Source of the DNA: an uncultured Duncaniella sp.
GTDB lineage: Bacteria > Bacteroidota > Bacteroidia > Bacteroidales > Muribaculaceae
Length of the DNA stretch: 64,000 nucleotides
Assembly: GCA_958352885.1 (NCBI GenBank)
Contig: CATWQI010000002.1
Coordinates: 310,001 to 374,000 of the forward strand
Direction of reading: 5' to 3'
Shown here: positions 44,943-54,227 of the stretch, piece after piece
How the letters are laid out: the number at the start of each line of letters is the position of its first letter
Position numbering within the stretch: the stretch's first letter is position 1
The notes under the pieces: generated by a model
Seen by the model: the letters and a program-made list of their open reading frames with translations, nothing else
What the model was told of the DNA's origin: nothing
Database searches by the model: none
Position numbers and translations under genes: made by a program

Positions 44943-47516
44943 TTATCGGACTGCTACTTTGACAGGGGTTGAGTCGACGGTGACAATATAGATGCCTGGG
45001 GCAAGAACTGACTCTGCCGGGAGGCTGATGCCGCTGACGGAGTGGATGGAGAGCGTGGTGTAAGGTGTGAGCACCCGGATTCGTCCTCCGTCCACCACAA
45101 TCTCAGGCTGTGTGCCGTTTTCATCGGCAGTTATATCATCTATGCCCGATTGGACTGATGCCCCGTAGACGGCGAAGGCTCCGGCAGGCAGTTTCACACC
45201 GCCGGATGCAATCGAAGGGGTGATTCCGTCGCTTGCAGCCAGGAGCGAATATTTTGAGTCCGCGAGGTTGGCGGTCGCATTGGTCTTGGGATTTTTCGGG
45301 AATGCCACTGTTACATCAGTTGTGGCAGGATTTACTATGAGATATAGCTCCCGGCTGCCGTCCGAGAGGGCGATGGTGCGACCGGCTGACCATCCAGAGA
45401 GGCTGACTGCTGTGGCAACACCTTCACGGAAAAGTTCGGGGTTGGATGTGCGTATTTCGTTGAGCCGGGCGTATGTGTTGTAGAGACCCATTCGGTAGCT
45501 GTCGTTAAGATAGGTGGTCCATCTCACAGCTTTCGGGTCGGTGTTGTTATTATTGGTTGTGCCGATTTTTGCGTTCTGGTCGTCGGCGAGTTCTTCGAAC
45601 TGCCATATCATGTGGGCACCCGGGGTGAGAATCATCTGCGCAGCAAGCGAGCCGAGGCGGCGTGTGGTGTTGAGCATGTTCCCCTTGATACCGGCGGCTC
45701 CATACTGAGCCACTTTGTACGCCACTCGCTGTTCGTCGTGGCTCTCGGCATAGCTGACAGTGGAACCCCATGTGCGGTTGTCGTCCTTAGGGGCGTAGAA
45801 GCGGTCGAGCGATGAGTTGTCGCTGTAACCCATAGCAAACTGGCAGGCAGATTCGTTAACGTTTGCCCAGTTGATTTCACCGTCGGCAGCCATTTCGTTC
45901 TCTTCCTGAGCTCCGGCGAGATTTTCGTTGATGAAGTAAGCGTCGGGGCGGATGGACCTGATATGTTCGTGTATGGTCTTCATGCGTGCCACACGGGTAG
46001 CATTGTAGCGGTCAGTGTTTGATTCGGTCACATTGCTCCATGTGTTGTTGGCAGAGTCGTATTTGCTTCCATAACTGTCGTTGTCGCCGAGCCCTTTCAC
46101 GAGATCGAAGCGGAAGCCGTCGACATTGTAGGCTGTCATCCAGTGGCTGACTGCGTCGTACCATTGCTGCTGTACCATGCCGCAGTCCTGGTTCCAGTCG
46201 TTGAGCACGCTGTAAGAGTGTGGGGCGGAACCGTTATAGAACGGGGTGTTTGTCTGGGTGTACATGCCGTACCATGGGTGCATTCCGTCACTCTGGTTGA
46301 ATACGATGTCAAGTATCACAGCCAGTCCCCGTGCGTGGCATTCGTCAATGAACCGCCGGTAGTCGTCAGGGGTGCCATATGCTTTGTCGGGAGCCATGTA
46401 AAAGTTTGTATTGTATCCCCAGGAGTTGTTGCCGTTAAATTCCATTATGGGAAGCAGCTCCACGGCGTTTACGCCGAGTCCCTTGATGTAATCGAGTTTG
46501 TTCTTGCCGTCAGTGTCTTCGGCGAGGATTGCGGCGATGGTACCGCTGCCTTTGCCATTGCCGGTGAAGTCGCGGACAAGGAGTTCGTAGATTATGAAGT
46601 CGCTCTGTTCCACACCTTTGAAATCTGTGATTTTCCAGTCGTAATCATTGGCGGATGAGTTGTATACTGCCAGCGGGAGTCCGGATATGTACTTCACGGG
46701 ATACGCCGGGAGATTTGGGAAAACGGTGGCAGGTATCGTAGCGTCGTTCCAGGGGTCGAGCACAAGGTTGGCGTAGGGGTCTCCGGCGTATGTGCAGCCG
46801 TCCACTATATAATAGTATATATAGTCCTTGGCATCGCTGATTCCATCGACGGTGGTCCAGAAGTAACGGAATCCGTTGTAGTCCTGATATTTCATCACCT
46901 GTTCAGGGGCGAGGGTATAGTCGTTCCATGAGCCGACGAGGAGCGCGGTGGATTTTGACGGGGCGCCGAGGCAGAAGGTGACGGAGCCGTCGGCATTGAG
47001 GGTGGTGCCCATTCTTGGGATTCCGCCGGGACAGGTCGCCTGAGTGGATGCGGAGGGGAAGTTGTCGGGATAGATTGGGACGAATATGTCACCGCCGGCA
47101 GCTGTCTTGGCTTCCTTTCCTGCCTTTGTGTGGAATACGAAGCAGAGTTTTTCGACAGTCTCCGTGGGGTCGGTTATGCCGTAAAATGTACGGATGTCTG
47201 GAATGGTGAGAGTCCAGGTATTTGCGCTCACGTAGGTCATTTTGTGCTTGTCGAGGAGTGTGTTCCAGTCAGTGGCGTGTTTCCAGTCACTGCTGGAGGT
47301 GCTCTTGTTGGTGATGACTCCTGTGTGGGCGTAGATTGGAGTGGTCGACGGTGTACCCATCAGACCTTTGTTGCCGCCGTCGGCATGGAGGGTTATCACG
47401 ATGTTGGAGGAGTTCTTTGTCACTGTCACCGGTGTGGTAGTGACAATCTGTGCGTAGACGGAGGTTGAGACCGAGCACAGCAAGGTCAATAGAATAAGGC
47501 GTAGAAATAATCTCAT
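44943..47516 (-). CDS. Secreted GH13 amylase/pullulanase-like protein with T9SS-like tail
   Basis: 857 residues. A signal peptide (MRLFLRLILLTLLCSVSTSVYA) and two N-terminal beta domains (about 25-160 and 170-290, starch-binding or CBM48-like) precede the GH13 barrel. Regions: DIVFNQ (403-408), GFRFD (nucleophile Asp471), INENLAG (Glu531) and ESHDE (Asp594). After a C-terminal beta domain, the last 75 residues (RIRVLTPYTTLSIHSVSG ... LAPGIYIVTVDSTPVKVAV) resemble a type IX secretion sorting domain, implying export to the surface. The TPR gene lies 90 bp upstream on the same strand. Confidence 0.88.
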   Translation of the reverse strand: MRLFLRLILLTLLCSVSTSVYAQIVTTTPVTVTKNSSNIVITLHADGGNKGLMGTPSTTPIYAHTGVITNKSTSSSDWKHATDWNTLLDKHKMTYVSANTWTLTIPDIRTFYGITDPTETVEKLCFVFHTKAGKEAKTAAGGDIFVPIYPDNFPSASTQATCPGGIPRMGTTLNADGSVTFCLGAPSKSTALLVGSWNDYTLAPEQVMKYQDYNGFRYFWTTVDGISDAKDYIYYYIVDGCTYAGDPYANLVLDPWNDATIPATVFPNLPAYPVKYISGLPLAVYNSSANDYDWKITDFKGVEQSDFIIYELLVRDFTGNGKGSGTIAAILAEDTDGKNKLDYIKGLGVNAVELLPIMEFNGNNSWGYNTNFYMAPDKAYGTPDDYRRFIDECHARGLAVILDIVFNQSDGMHPWYGMYTQTNTPFYNGSAPHSYSVLNDWNQDCGMVQQQWYDAVSHWMTAYNVDGFRFDLVKGLGDNDSYGSKYDSANNTWSNVTESNTDRYNATRVARMKTIHEHIRSIRPDAYFINENLAGAQEENEMAADGEINWANVNESACQFAMGYSDNSSLDRFYAPKDDNRTWGSTVSYAESHDEQRVAYKVAQYGAAGIKGNMLNTTRRLGSLAAQMILTPGAHMIWQFEELADDQNAKIGTTNNNNTDPKAVRWTTYLNDSYRMGLYNTYARLNEIRTSNPELFREGVATAVSLSGWSAGRTIALSDGSRELYLIVNPATTDVTVAFPKNPKTNATANLADSKYSLLAASDGITPSIASGGVKLPAGAFAVYGASVQSGIDDITADENGTQPEIVVDGGRIRVLTPYTTLSIHSVSGISLPAESVLAPGIYIVTVDSTPVKVAVR

Positions 47517-47605
47517 AAAAAATAATTGAAAAGTATCGAATCAAAAAATAGGGTGCAAGTATGGGAGAGTATGTACTGTGAGTTGAGGATATGAGGGGGA
47601 GTGAC

Positions 47606-49087
47606 TTATATGTCACCGTTGAGCGAAAGCATCGGGTCGAAGTCGTCGGCCTCCAGACGGTCGGTGGAGCCGAGTGCCTTGATGATGTTGCCAAGTATGG
47701 TCATGTGACCGGTGATTATGGCGTTGGTTGTCACCGGAGTGTACTTTACGGTGTTACGCCACGACTCATGGCTGCCGGTGTATTTCCGCAGGAAATCACG
47801 GCTTTTGGAGAGCGCTTCGTTCGCAGTGGCGAGTGCTTTTTCACGGTTGCCTGTGCGTACGAGACTCATTATGTATGGGAATGATATGCTCGGGATGGGG
47901 GAGTCAATCAGCTTGGAGTAGATTTCATGCTCGAACATGTAGATTATTTCGTCATAGAGACCTGCGTAATAGCATACCTCAAATGTGAATTCGTAACCTA
48001 ACAGGAGTCCGTGCAGGCGGTGATAGGTGAGGAGTATGGTAGCCGCTGCCATGTATTGTTCCCGTTCGACATGTTCCTTTGCCCAGTCCATAGCCGAGCT
48101 TTCGCTCATGACGGTCTCTCGTATGAGGCTTTCAACAAGCGGGGCGGCAGCGGGGCGGTCGAGCACCAGCAGTATGTTGAGTGCGAGGCGCGGGTTGTAA
48201 TGCGCAGGGATGTATTTCTTGAGCATCTCGATGGCTTCGGGCTGTCGGTTCAGCTCCACAAGTGCGGCGGCGAGGGTGGAGGCATCGCTGTCCTCAGCCT
48301 CGTTACTTTCGAGGATGCGGGTGTAAAGTTCAGCCACAGTCGCCATGTCGCGGTCAAGGCGATAGAGAGCGGCACCCTTGATGCGAGCCGCCATCATGGC
48401 TTTGGGGTCGATTGCGAGCGCGTAGTCCGCGGACTGGAGAGCGGCCTCGTATAAGTCCATGTTGATTTGCACGGTGGCAAGCCGCTGCCAGAAGTCGAGT
48501 GTGAATGGTTCAAGCATAGTCAGTTCCTCGAAGAGGTCGGCGGCGAGCGCATAGTTCTCGGCTTCTTCCGCTCTGTCGGCAAATTCGTAGAGGAATGTCT
48601 GCGGATAGGAGCATTTGGACTGAATCAGCTGCTTGCGTTCTGTCAGCCATTCCTCACGTCCGGTTTCCATGCAGAAATCCACCAGCTGGATTATCTCTTC
48701 GTCACCGAAATCGTCGGTGTCGGCTACGATCTGCTCGAGCCGGGGCTCTACTTCGGGTGAATTTGCCGGGAGGGAGACGCGAAGGTCGAGCACCCGGTTA
48801 AGCACGCCACCTTTGTTGACACGTCTGTTAATCTCGGTGGCGGTCTCGAAGTCGCCGAACGATGAGTAGAACCAGGCACGGCGTGTGGCGAGCGCCTCGC
48901 TTCTCGGGTAATGGACGGCACCGTAAATCAGCACCTCCATTTTCACTATGTTATTGTCAAGGTCCGAAGCATAGTCGAATATTTCGATGAGGTCGTTCTC
49001 ATCGAAATATGCTTCCTGGTTACCATGTCTAACCACTTCCGACTCAAATTCGTCGTATAGGTTCTGGCGGTCGTTGTCTTCGTCCAT
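47606..49087 (-). CDS. Tetratricopeptide repeat protein
   Basis: 493 residues built of helical repeats; segments such as ALQSADYALAIDPKAMMAARIKGAALYRL and ALVELNRQPEAIEMLKKYIP are TPR-like. The N-terminus is acidic and lacks a signal peptide, so it is probably cytoplasmic. Partners are unknown. It lies between glnS and the GH13 gene on the same strand. Confidence 0.78.
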   Translation of the reverse strand: MDEDNDRQNLYDEFESEVVRHGNQEAYFDENDLIEIFDYASDLDNNIVKMEVLIYGAVHYPRSEALATRRAWFYSSFGDFETATEINRRVNKGGVLNRVLDLRVSLPANSPEVEPRLEQIVADTDDFGDEEIIQLVDFCMETGREEWLTERKQLIQSKCSYPQTFLYEFADRAEEAENYALAADLFEELTMLEPFTLDFWQRLATVQINMDLYEAALQSADYALAIDPKAMMAARIKGAALYRLDRDMATVAELYTRILESNEAEDSDASTLAAALVELNRQPEAIEMLKKYIPAHYNPRLALNILLVLDRPAAAPLVESLIRETVMSESSAMDWAKEHVEREQYMAAATILLTYHRLHGLLLGYEFTFEVCYYAGLYDEIIYMFEHEIYSKLIDSPIPSISFPYIMSLVRTGNREKALATANEALSKSRDFLRKYTGSHESWRNTVKYTPVTTNAIITGHMTILGNIIKALGSTDRLEADDFDPMLSLNGDI

Positions 49088-49169
49088 GCTTCGGTTGACG
49101 GGTTTGCTATGCTATGATTGTCAGAGGTCTGTGCTGCGCTTGTTTAATGGGCGGTATTCAGGATGTCGC

Positions 49170-50867
49170 CTATTTGTTTGCCTTTTCCCAGCTGTCCTTC
49201 AATGCGATGGTGCGGTTGAAGATGAGATTTCCAGGGGTGGAGTCGGGGTCAAGTGTGAAGTAGCCAATGCGCTGGAACTGGATGGGGAGTCCGGGACGAG
49301 CTATTTCGGCGAGGTATGGCTCAACCTTGATGTTTTCGACCACTTTGAGCGAGTCGGGGTTGAGCATTTCACGGAAGTCACGTTCGGTTTCGGCTGCCGG
49401 GTTCTCTACGCTGAAGAGACGGTCGTAGATACGTGCGGTGGCGTTAACTGCTTTCTCTGCGGATACCCAGTGGAGGGTGCCTTTAACCTTGCGCATGCTG
49501 CCGGGGAGCCCGCTGCGAGTTTCGGGGTCATATGTGCAGTAGATTTCCTCGATGTTGCCTTCGGAGTCCTTCTTCACGCCTGTGCATTTGATGATGTAGG
49601 CACCTTTGAGGCGTACTTCGCCGTCAGGTGCGAGACGGAAGAATTTCTTAGGCGGGTTCTCCATGAAGTCCTCGCGCTCTATGTAAAGTTCGCGGGTGAA
49701 AGGCATCTGATGCGTTCCTGCCGTGGTGTCTTCAGGATTGTTTTCCATCTCTACTGTCTCAACCTGGCCTTCGGGGTAGTTTGTGATGATGACTTTGACG
49801 GGGTTAACTACCGCCATGCCTCGTGTCGCCACTTTGTTGAGGTCGTCGCGCACGGCGTGCTCAAGCAGTGAGATGCTGTTGAGCGCCTCGTACTTGGTGT
49901 AACCGATGGCATCGATGAAGTTGCGTACGGAGCGGGGGGTGAATCCTCGGCGGCGCAGACCTGAGATGGTTGGCATGCGGGGGTCGTCCCATCCTGCCAC
50001 AAGACCTTCCTTGACAAGCTGGAGGAGCTTGCGCTTTGACATCACTGTATAGGTGAGGTTCAGGCGGTTGAACTCAATCTGGCGGGGGCAGTAGCTCTCA
50101 TCAGCGAGTTCCTTGACGAAGTGTTCGTAGAGTGGACGGTGGGGTACAAATTCAAGTGTGCATATTGAGTGGGTGACACCTTCAAAGTAGTCGCTCTGTC
50201 CATGGGCAAAGTCGTACATCGGGTAGACTTTCCATGTGGTACCGGTGCGGTGGTGCGGGTGCTTGATGATGCGGTACATGATGGGGTCACGGAAGTGCAT
50301 GTTGGGGCTTGCCATGTCAATCTTGGCACGGAGAACTCGTGCGCCCTCCTCGAATTCGCCTGCGTTCATGCGCTGGAACAGGTCGAGGTTTTCCTCTACC
50401 GAACGGTTGCGGTAGGGGCTTTCGGTTCCTGCCTGGGTGGGAGTGCCTTTCTGGGCTGCTATTTCTTCCGAGGTCTGGTCGTCGACATAGGCTTTACCTT
50501 CCTTTATAAGACGGATGGCAAGGTCGTAGAGCTGGGGAAAGTAGTCGGATGCGTAGTATTCACGGTCGCCCCAGTCGAAGCCGAGCCAGTGGATGTCCTC
50601 GCGTATGGAATCAACGTATTCCACATCCTCTTTCACCGGGTTTGTGTCGTCGAAACGCAGGTTGCATGTGCCTCCGAACTTCTCGGCGACACCGAAATCC
50701 ATGCATATGGCTTTTGCGTGACCGATGTGCAGGTATCCGTTGGGTTCCGGCGGGAATCGTGTGTTGAGTCTGCCTCCGTTTTTGCCTGCCTGAAGGTCCT
50801 CGAGCACTAACTGTTCAACAAAATTCAAGCCCTTGGGCTCCTGTGGTGTGGGTTGGTTATTTTCCAT
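49170..50867 (-). CDS. glnS: Glutaminyl-tRNA synthetase
   Basis: 565 residues from the ATG at 50867 (MENNQPTPQEPKGLNFVEQL). The longer frame from 50915 would start inside the -7 promoter box, so the shorter start is preferred. The class I motifs are RFPPEPNGYLHIGHAKAI (HIGH) and VMSKRK (KMSKS-like). FDDTNPVKEDVEYV and GWDDPRMPTISGLRRRG support GlnRS rather than GluRS. Confidence 0.95.
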   Translation of the reverse strand: MENNQPTPQEPKGLNFVEQLVLEDLQAGKNGGRLNTRFPPEPNGYLHIGHAKAICMDFGVAEKFGGTCNLRFDDTNPVKEDVEYVDSIREDIHWLGFDWGDREYYASDYFPQLYDLAIRLIKEGKAYVDDQTSEEIAAQKGTPTQAGTESPYRNRSVEENLDLFQRMNAGEFEEGARVLRAKIDMASPNMHFRDPIMYRIIKHPHHRTGTTWKVYPMYDFAHGQSDYFEGVTHSICTLEFVPHRPLYEHFVKELADESYCPRQIEFNRLNLTYTVMSKRKLLQLVKEGLVAGWDDPRMPTISGLRRRGFTPRSVRNFIDAIGYTKYEALNSISLLEHAVRDDLNKVATRGMAVVNPVKVIITNYPEGQVETVEMENNPEDTTAGTHQMPFTRELYIEREDFMENPPKKFFRLAPDGEVRLKGAYIIKCTGVKKDSEGNIEEIYCTYDPETRSGLPGSMRKVKGTLHWVSAEKAVNATARIYDRLFSVENPAAETERDFREMLNPDSLKVVENIKVEPYLAEIARPGLPIQFQRIGYFTLDPDSTPGNLIFNRTIALKDSWEKANK

Positions 50868-50912
50868 ATCCTTGCAACTGTGAGTTGGATTCAATTCTAC
50901 ATTATTAAAATG

Positions 50913-50941
50913 CAAAGTTAGTCAGATTTTTTGGAAAACAA
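50913..50941 (-). promoter_or_regulatory. Promoter of glnS
   Basis: On the minus strand TTG (50939-50941), 18 bp, TAACTTTG (50913-50920). The spacing is slightly short. It decides the glnS start. Confidence 0.5.
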
Positions 50942-50959
50942 GCTTCTGCGGTCGAAAAA

Positions 50960-53452
50960 TCATTGTTTACGACCGACAAGGTCGTCGTTGGCGATGGATT
51001 TGGCGGTCTTTTTGACGGCTGCGTTGAGGGAGCCGAAACGGTAGCTCAGTGAAATTGTGAATTCCTGGCGCTTGCCCATGGTAGTAACGGATTCGCCGGT
51101 GTAGCCTGAGTTATAGGATTCGGTTCGCATCCTCATCGGTCGCATTCCGATGTTGTTTACACCGAGCGACACGGTTAGACGGTCCTCTTTGAGGAATGAG
51201 CGACGTAGGTTTACAGTGTACCATATGCCGTCCCAGAAGCTTGGCTGTGTGGTGCGGGAGTAAAGGCTGGTGTTAGAACCCATTTCCATCATGCTGAGGG
51301 ACAGGTTGAGTTTCCAGGGGAGTTTCTGTGCCAGACGGATATATTGGTTTCGGCGCCATCCGTGTGCGCGGATGCCGAGTGAGTTGTTGGCGTAGTGGTT
51401 GTAGCCAATCTCGCCGTTGTACATCAGTGATGTGTTTCGTGTGATGTTCCAGTTGAAGTAAAGGGATGGTGAGAATGAGCGGTTACGCCCCCGGTTTTCG
51501 AATGTGGAGTAGGTGACGTTTCCTTCGGACCATTGTATCGGTGTGATGGCATCGTTTGTGAAGATGTAGGATAGGCTGAGGTTTATGTTGACTTTCGGGT
51601 GTATGTAGCCGTAGTTGAATGTGAAGTTTTGTATGCGTGCGCTTCCGAGGTCGGGATTTCCGTAAGAGACAGTTGTGGGTGTCTCGGTGCGGGCGGGGTT
51701 GAGGTAGGAGATGCCGGGACGGTTGATGGTGGTGTTGTAAGATAGTTTGAATGAGGAGGCGGGATTTGGTGTGTAGGACATTGCGACACTTGGGACAAAG
51801 TCGTTCAGGTCGCTGCCGAATGGTTCCTGTGAGCCGTCACGATATTTTGCAGAGAGGTGGGAGTATTCATATCTCATGCCGGCGCGGGCTGAGAGTTTGC
51901 CGAAGGATATGCGGTAATCTGCGTACAGGGCTCCGATGGAGGTCCGGTGGAGGAAATCGTAGTGCTGGTGCTCGTCGTTGGAGTAATCGTTGGTTGTGAT
52001 GCTGTGGTTGTCGCGCAGGATGAATTTTCCTCCGAGGTCGAGTGTCTGTCGGGAGCCGATTGGACGGGTCCAGTCAGCTTGTACCGTATGTTCTACGAAG
52101 TTTAGGTCGTAATCCGATTTTTGCCATGTGTAAGGCACCGGGAGGTTTATGTAATCGTCGTAGTCGGTCTCGGAATTGCGTTGCTGGCTGGTGGTGGATA
52201 TTGCGTAACTGAGTGTGAATGTCTCACCTTTGCGTCCGGTGAGGTGCTGGTAGTTGAAGTTGCCGTTGAAATCAAGGTATCCGTAAGGGTTGATGCGGGA
52301 GGCTGAGATGTAGGAATAGAGCGGGGTGCCGGAGCCTGTCATGGCTTTGACGGAGCCTGCTGATGCGATGTCGAGGACATAGCGGTATCCGCCGAATTCG
52401 GCAGTGAAGAGGTTGAGCGAGTCGAGCTCGTAGGATAGTTCGCCGTTGCCCCACACGATGTGTCCCGGGGATTGGGAGGAGGTTTCGGAGATGATTTCAT
52501 CGCCTGTGGTGTCGTATTTCTGTATGCTTACAGATTTGTTGCGGGTACGCCGTTTGTTCATGTTGTTGTAACCGCCCGATATGGAGAATGTTACTTTGTC
52601 AATCTGGGAGGTTAGCCATAGGTTTGGGGCAGGGGCGGGGTTGAGTGTCGATGTCATAATGTTGGCAGCGCCCATAACGCCTTTTACTACTGTGTTTTCG
52701 AGGGTCACGATGTTGAGGATGGCGCCAACGCCTTCGGCGTCCTCGCGTGCGCCGGGGTCGGTGATGACTTCGATTTCCTTAATCATTGATGCCGGGATTG
52801 CCTTGAATATGTCTTTGGCGTTGCGGGTGAAGGAGTTGTTGGGGCGTCCGTTTTTGTAGATTTTAAAGTCAGATGAGCCTTTTACTCTGATGGTTCCGTC
52901 GGAGTCGACTGATACCATTGGTACTTTGCGCAGGATGTCGTCGAGTTGTGATGTCTTTGACTCCTCGTCGGCCTGCACGTCGTAGCCGATACGGTCGATT
53001 TCACGGCTTACGAGCGGTCGCTGCGCCACTACTTCGACTATTCCGAGGAGATTGGTGGCGACGTTTGTGGTGATGGTTCCGAGGTCGGCTACGGGTTGAT
53101 TGGCGGTGATTGTGACAGGGAGAGAGATTGTTTCCTTGCCTGTAGCGCTGATTATCAAGCGGTATTTGCCTGCCGAACTAAGTGGCAAGGTGAATATTCC
53201 GTCTTCGTCGGTGACACCCATTGTCACGGGGTGGATGGTGTCGGAAGGGGTGAATATACGCAAGGTGGCAAATGGTTCTCCTTCGCCGATGGTGTCGAGC
53301 ACAGCTCCTGTGATTCGGTATTTTGAGTCGGTAGGGAGCGGGTTGGCTTGGGCTGAGGATGATGCGGTGGATGAGAGGGCTGAAACGGAGAAAGTGACGC
53401 CGGTGATGATTAGGAGCGTGATTAAGAAATTTTTAACCATTGTTGGAAACAT
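50960..53452 (-). CDS. Outer-membrane beta-barrel protein (TonB-dependent receptor-like)
   Basis: 830 residues. A signal peptide (VKNFLITLLIITGVTFSVSA) precedes a carboxypeptidase-regulatory-like beta domain (about 45-130, ITGAVLDTIGEGEPFATLRIF). A plug (RIGYDVQADEESKTSQLDDILRKVPMVSVDSDGTIRVKGSSDFKIYKNGRP) and a large barrel follow. This order is the outer-membrane beta-barrel family 3 type of TonB-dependent receptors; no SusD partner is near. A second in-frame ATG at 53440 is an equally good start. Substrate unknown. Confidence 0.85.
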   Translation of the reverse strand: MFPTMVKNFLITLLIITGVTFSVSALSSTASSSAQANPLPTDSKYRITGAVLDTIGEGEPFATLRIFTPSDTIHPVTMGVTDEDGIFTLPLSSAGKYRLIISATGKETISLPVTITANQPVADLGTITTNVATNLLGIVEVVAQRPLVSREIDRIGYDVQADEESKTSQLDDILRKVPMVSVDSDGTIRVKGSSDFKIYKNGRPNNSFTRNAKDIFKAIPASMIKEIEVITDPGAREDAEGVGAILNIVTLENTVVKGVMGAANIMTSTLNPAPAPNLWLTSQIDKVTFSISGGYNNMNKRRTRNKSVSIQKYDTTGDEIISETSSQSPGHIVWGNGELSYELDSLNLFTAEFGGYRYVLDIASAGSVKAMTGSGTPLYSYISASRINPYGYLDFNGNFNYQHLTGRKGETFTLSYAISTTSQQRNSETDYDDYINLPVPYTWQKSDYDLNFVEHTVQADWTRPIGSRQTLDLGGKFILRDNHSITTNDYSNDEHQHYDFLHRTSIGALYADYRISFGKLSARAGMRYEYSHLSAKYRDGSQEPFGSDLNDFVPSVAMSYTPNPASSFKLSYNTTINRPGISYLNPARTETPTTVSYGNPDLGSARIQNFTFNYGYIHPKVNINLSLSYIFTNDAITPIQWSEGNVTYSTFENRGRNRSFSPSLYFNWNITRNTSLMYNGEIGYNHYANNSLGIRAHGWRRNQYIRLAQKLPWKLNLSLSMMEMGSNTSLYSRTTQPSFWDGIWYTVNLRRSFLKEDRLTVSLGVNNIGMRPMRMRTESYNSGYTGESVTTMGKRQEFTISLSYRFGSLNAAVKKTAKSIANDDLVGRKQ

Positions 53453-53760
53453 TGCTTGGGTCTGGCTTTGAAACTGTTAGCGTGACCTTGTGTTTGTTAT
53501 TTTTATGAATTATTTCTGTATATGGTGTATGACGATGTAATTGCCGGAAAATTACAGACCGGGCTGTGTTTTAACAATAATTAATATTATTGGTCTGAGA
53601 TGGTAGCTATTCAGTGGGCGTCTTTTAGTTATATGTTATTGGAAATTTTCTTGGAGTCCGTTGCACTTCTTATTGGAAACTTTCCTGAATCGAATACCAC
53701 GTGAAAAACTAAGTTTCTCTACTCCAGCCATCGAGTTTTTCAAATATTTTCGCTAATATT

Positions 53761-53880
53761 GCATTAGCCCTTGGACTCTGCGTTCGCAAATGTCGGTTAA
53801 CTTTGCATTTGCTGTTGGACTCTGCGGAGCTCGCCCTTCCGCAAATGTCGGTTAACTTTGAATTTACTGTTGGACTCTAC
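53761..53880 (+). repeat. 55-bp tandem repeat with hairpins and -7-like boxes
   Basis: GCAAATGTCGGTTAACTTTG begins one copy at 53786 and a second at 53841, a 55-bp period, each running on to CTGTTGGACTCT or a close variant. A third, partial copy of TTGGACTCTGCG precedes them at 53771. Small hairpins lie at the junctions: GCTAAT/ATTAGC at 53751-53767, TGCG/CGCA at 53779-53788 and TGCGGA/TCCGCA at 53823-53843. Each full copy carries TAACTTTG. Confidence 0.7.
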
Positions 53881-53928
53881 ACGAGGGAAACTTTCTTGGT
53901 CAATTGGAGGACAATTGGTCATGAAAAA

Positions 53929-53960
53929 TTTGGAGAAATCAGAAATGTGTTGTAACTTTG
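53929..53960 (+). promoter_or_regulatory. Promoter of tRNA-Leu
   Basis: TTTG (53929-53932), 20 bp, TAACTTTG (53953-53960): exact consensus, 11 bp before the tRNA. Confidence 0.82.
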
Positions 53961-53971
53961 CAGACGCAAAA

Positions 53972-54055
53972 GCCCAGGTGGCGGAATGGTAGACGCGCTC
54001 GTTTCAGGTGCGAGTGCTGCGAGGCGTGCAGGTTCGAGTCCTGTTCTGGGCACCA
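53972..54055 (+). tRNA. tRNA-Leu (CAG)
   Basis: 84 nt including an encoded CCA (54053-54055). The acceptor GCCCAGG pairs with TCTGGGC, and the anticodon loop TTTCAGG carries CAG. A long variable arm (TGCTGCGAGGCGT) and the T arm GCAGG TTCGAGT CCTGT follow. It marks the left edge of the AT-rich defence island. Confidence 0.95.
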
Positions 54056-54058
54056 CAA

Positions 54059-54109
54059 AAGCGACTTAACAAAGTGAACATCACTAAGTTAAGTCGCTTC
54101 TTTTATTTT
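54059..54109 (+). terminator. Terminator of tRNA-Leu
   Basis: The 12-bp stem AAGCGACTTAAC (54059-54070) pairs with GTTAAGTCGCTT (54088-54099), then a T-rich tail. Confidence 0.85.
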
Positions 54110-54110
54110 C

Positions 54111-54132
54111 TACAGGCAAATTACAGGCAAAA
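54111..54132 (+). repeat. 11-bp tandem repeat next to tRNA-Leu
   Basis: TACAGGCAAAT (54111-54121) is followed directly by TACAGGCAAAA (54122-54132). Its position just outside the tRNA terminator would suit arm-type recombinase sites of an integrated element; that role is inferred. Confidence 0.4.
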
Positions 54133-54198
54133 TTCAAATATTCTGCGTAACTTTTGGCCGCCGATACGCATAGACGGCATTAGAGAGTAAGAGCGCAT
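54121..54198 (-). CDS. Small ORF (25 residues) with a strong Shine-Dalgarno
   Basis: It runs from the ATG at 54198 to the TAA at 54121-54123 and encodes MRSYSLMPSMRIGGQKLRR plus six more residues. GGAGGTG (revcomp of 54205-54211) lies 6 nt upstream, a near-perfect anti-SD match that is rare in Bacteroidetes. Part of the peptide (YSL..SMRI..QKL) recurs after the Fic gene with synonymous codon differences. It may be a genuine small protein or the tail of a lost gene. Confidence 0.35.
   Translation of the reverse strand: MRSYSLMPSMRIGGQKLRRIFEFCL
54152..54190 (-). repeat. Imperfect direct repeat copy 1 flanking abiH
   Basis: A block around GATACGCATAGAC and ATTAG.GAGTAA that recurs at 55194-55234. 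The two copies bracket the AbiH gene. Confidence 0.6.
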
Positions 54199-54227
54199 AG
54201 TCATCACCTCCATAAAGGAAAGGTCGT

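Larger units (their letters stand above)
53453..53971. other. Intergenic region with tandem repeats before tRNA-Leu
   Basis: 519 bp with no gene. It contains the repeat at 53761-53880, several short TTGGA- and CTTTC-type echoes upstream (53636-53695), and the tRNA-Leu promoter. Confidence 0.6.

Noticed and set aside
54008..54190. 60-residue plus-strand ORF overlapping tRNA-Leu
   Set aside because: It starts inside the tRNA and reads through its terminator, with no protein-like features.
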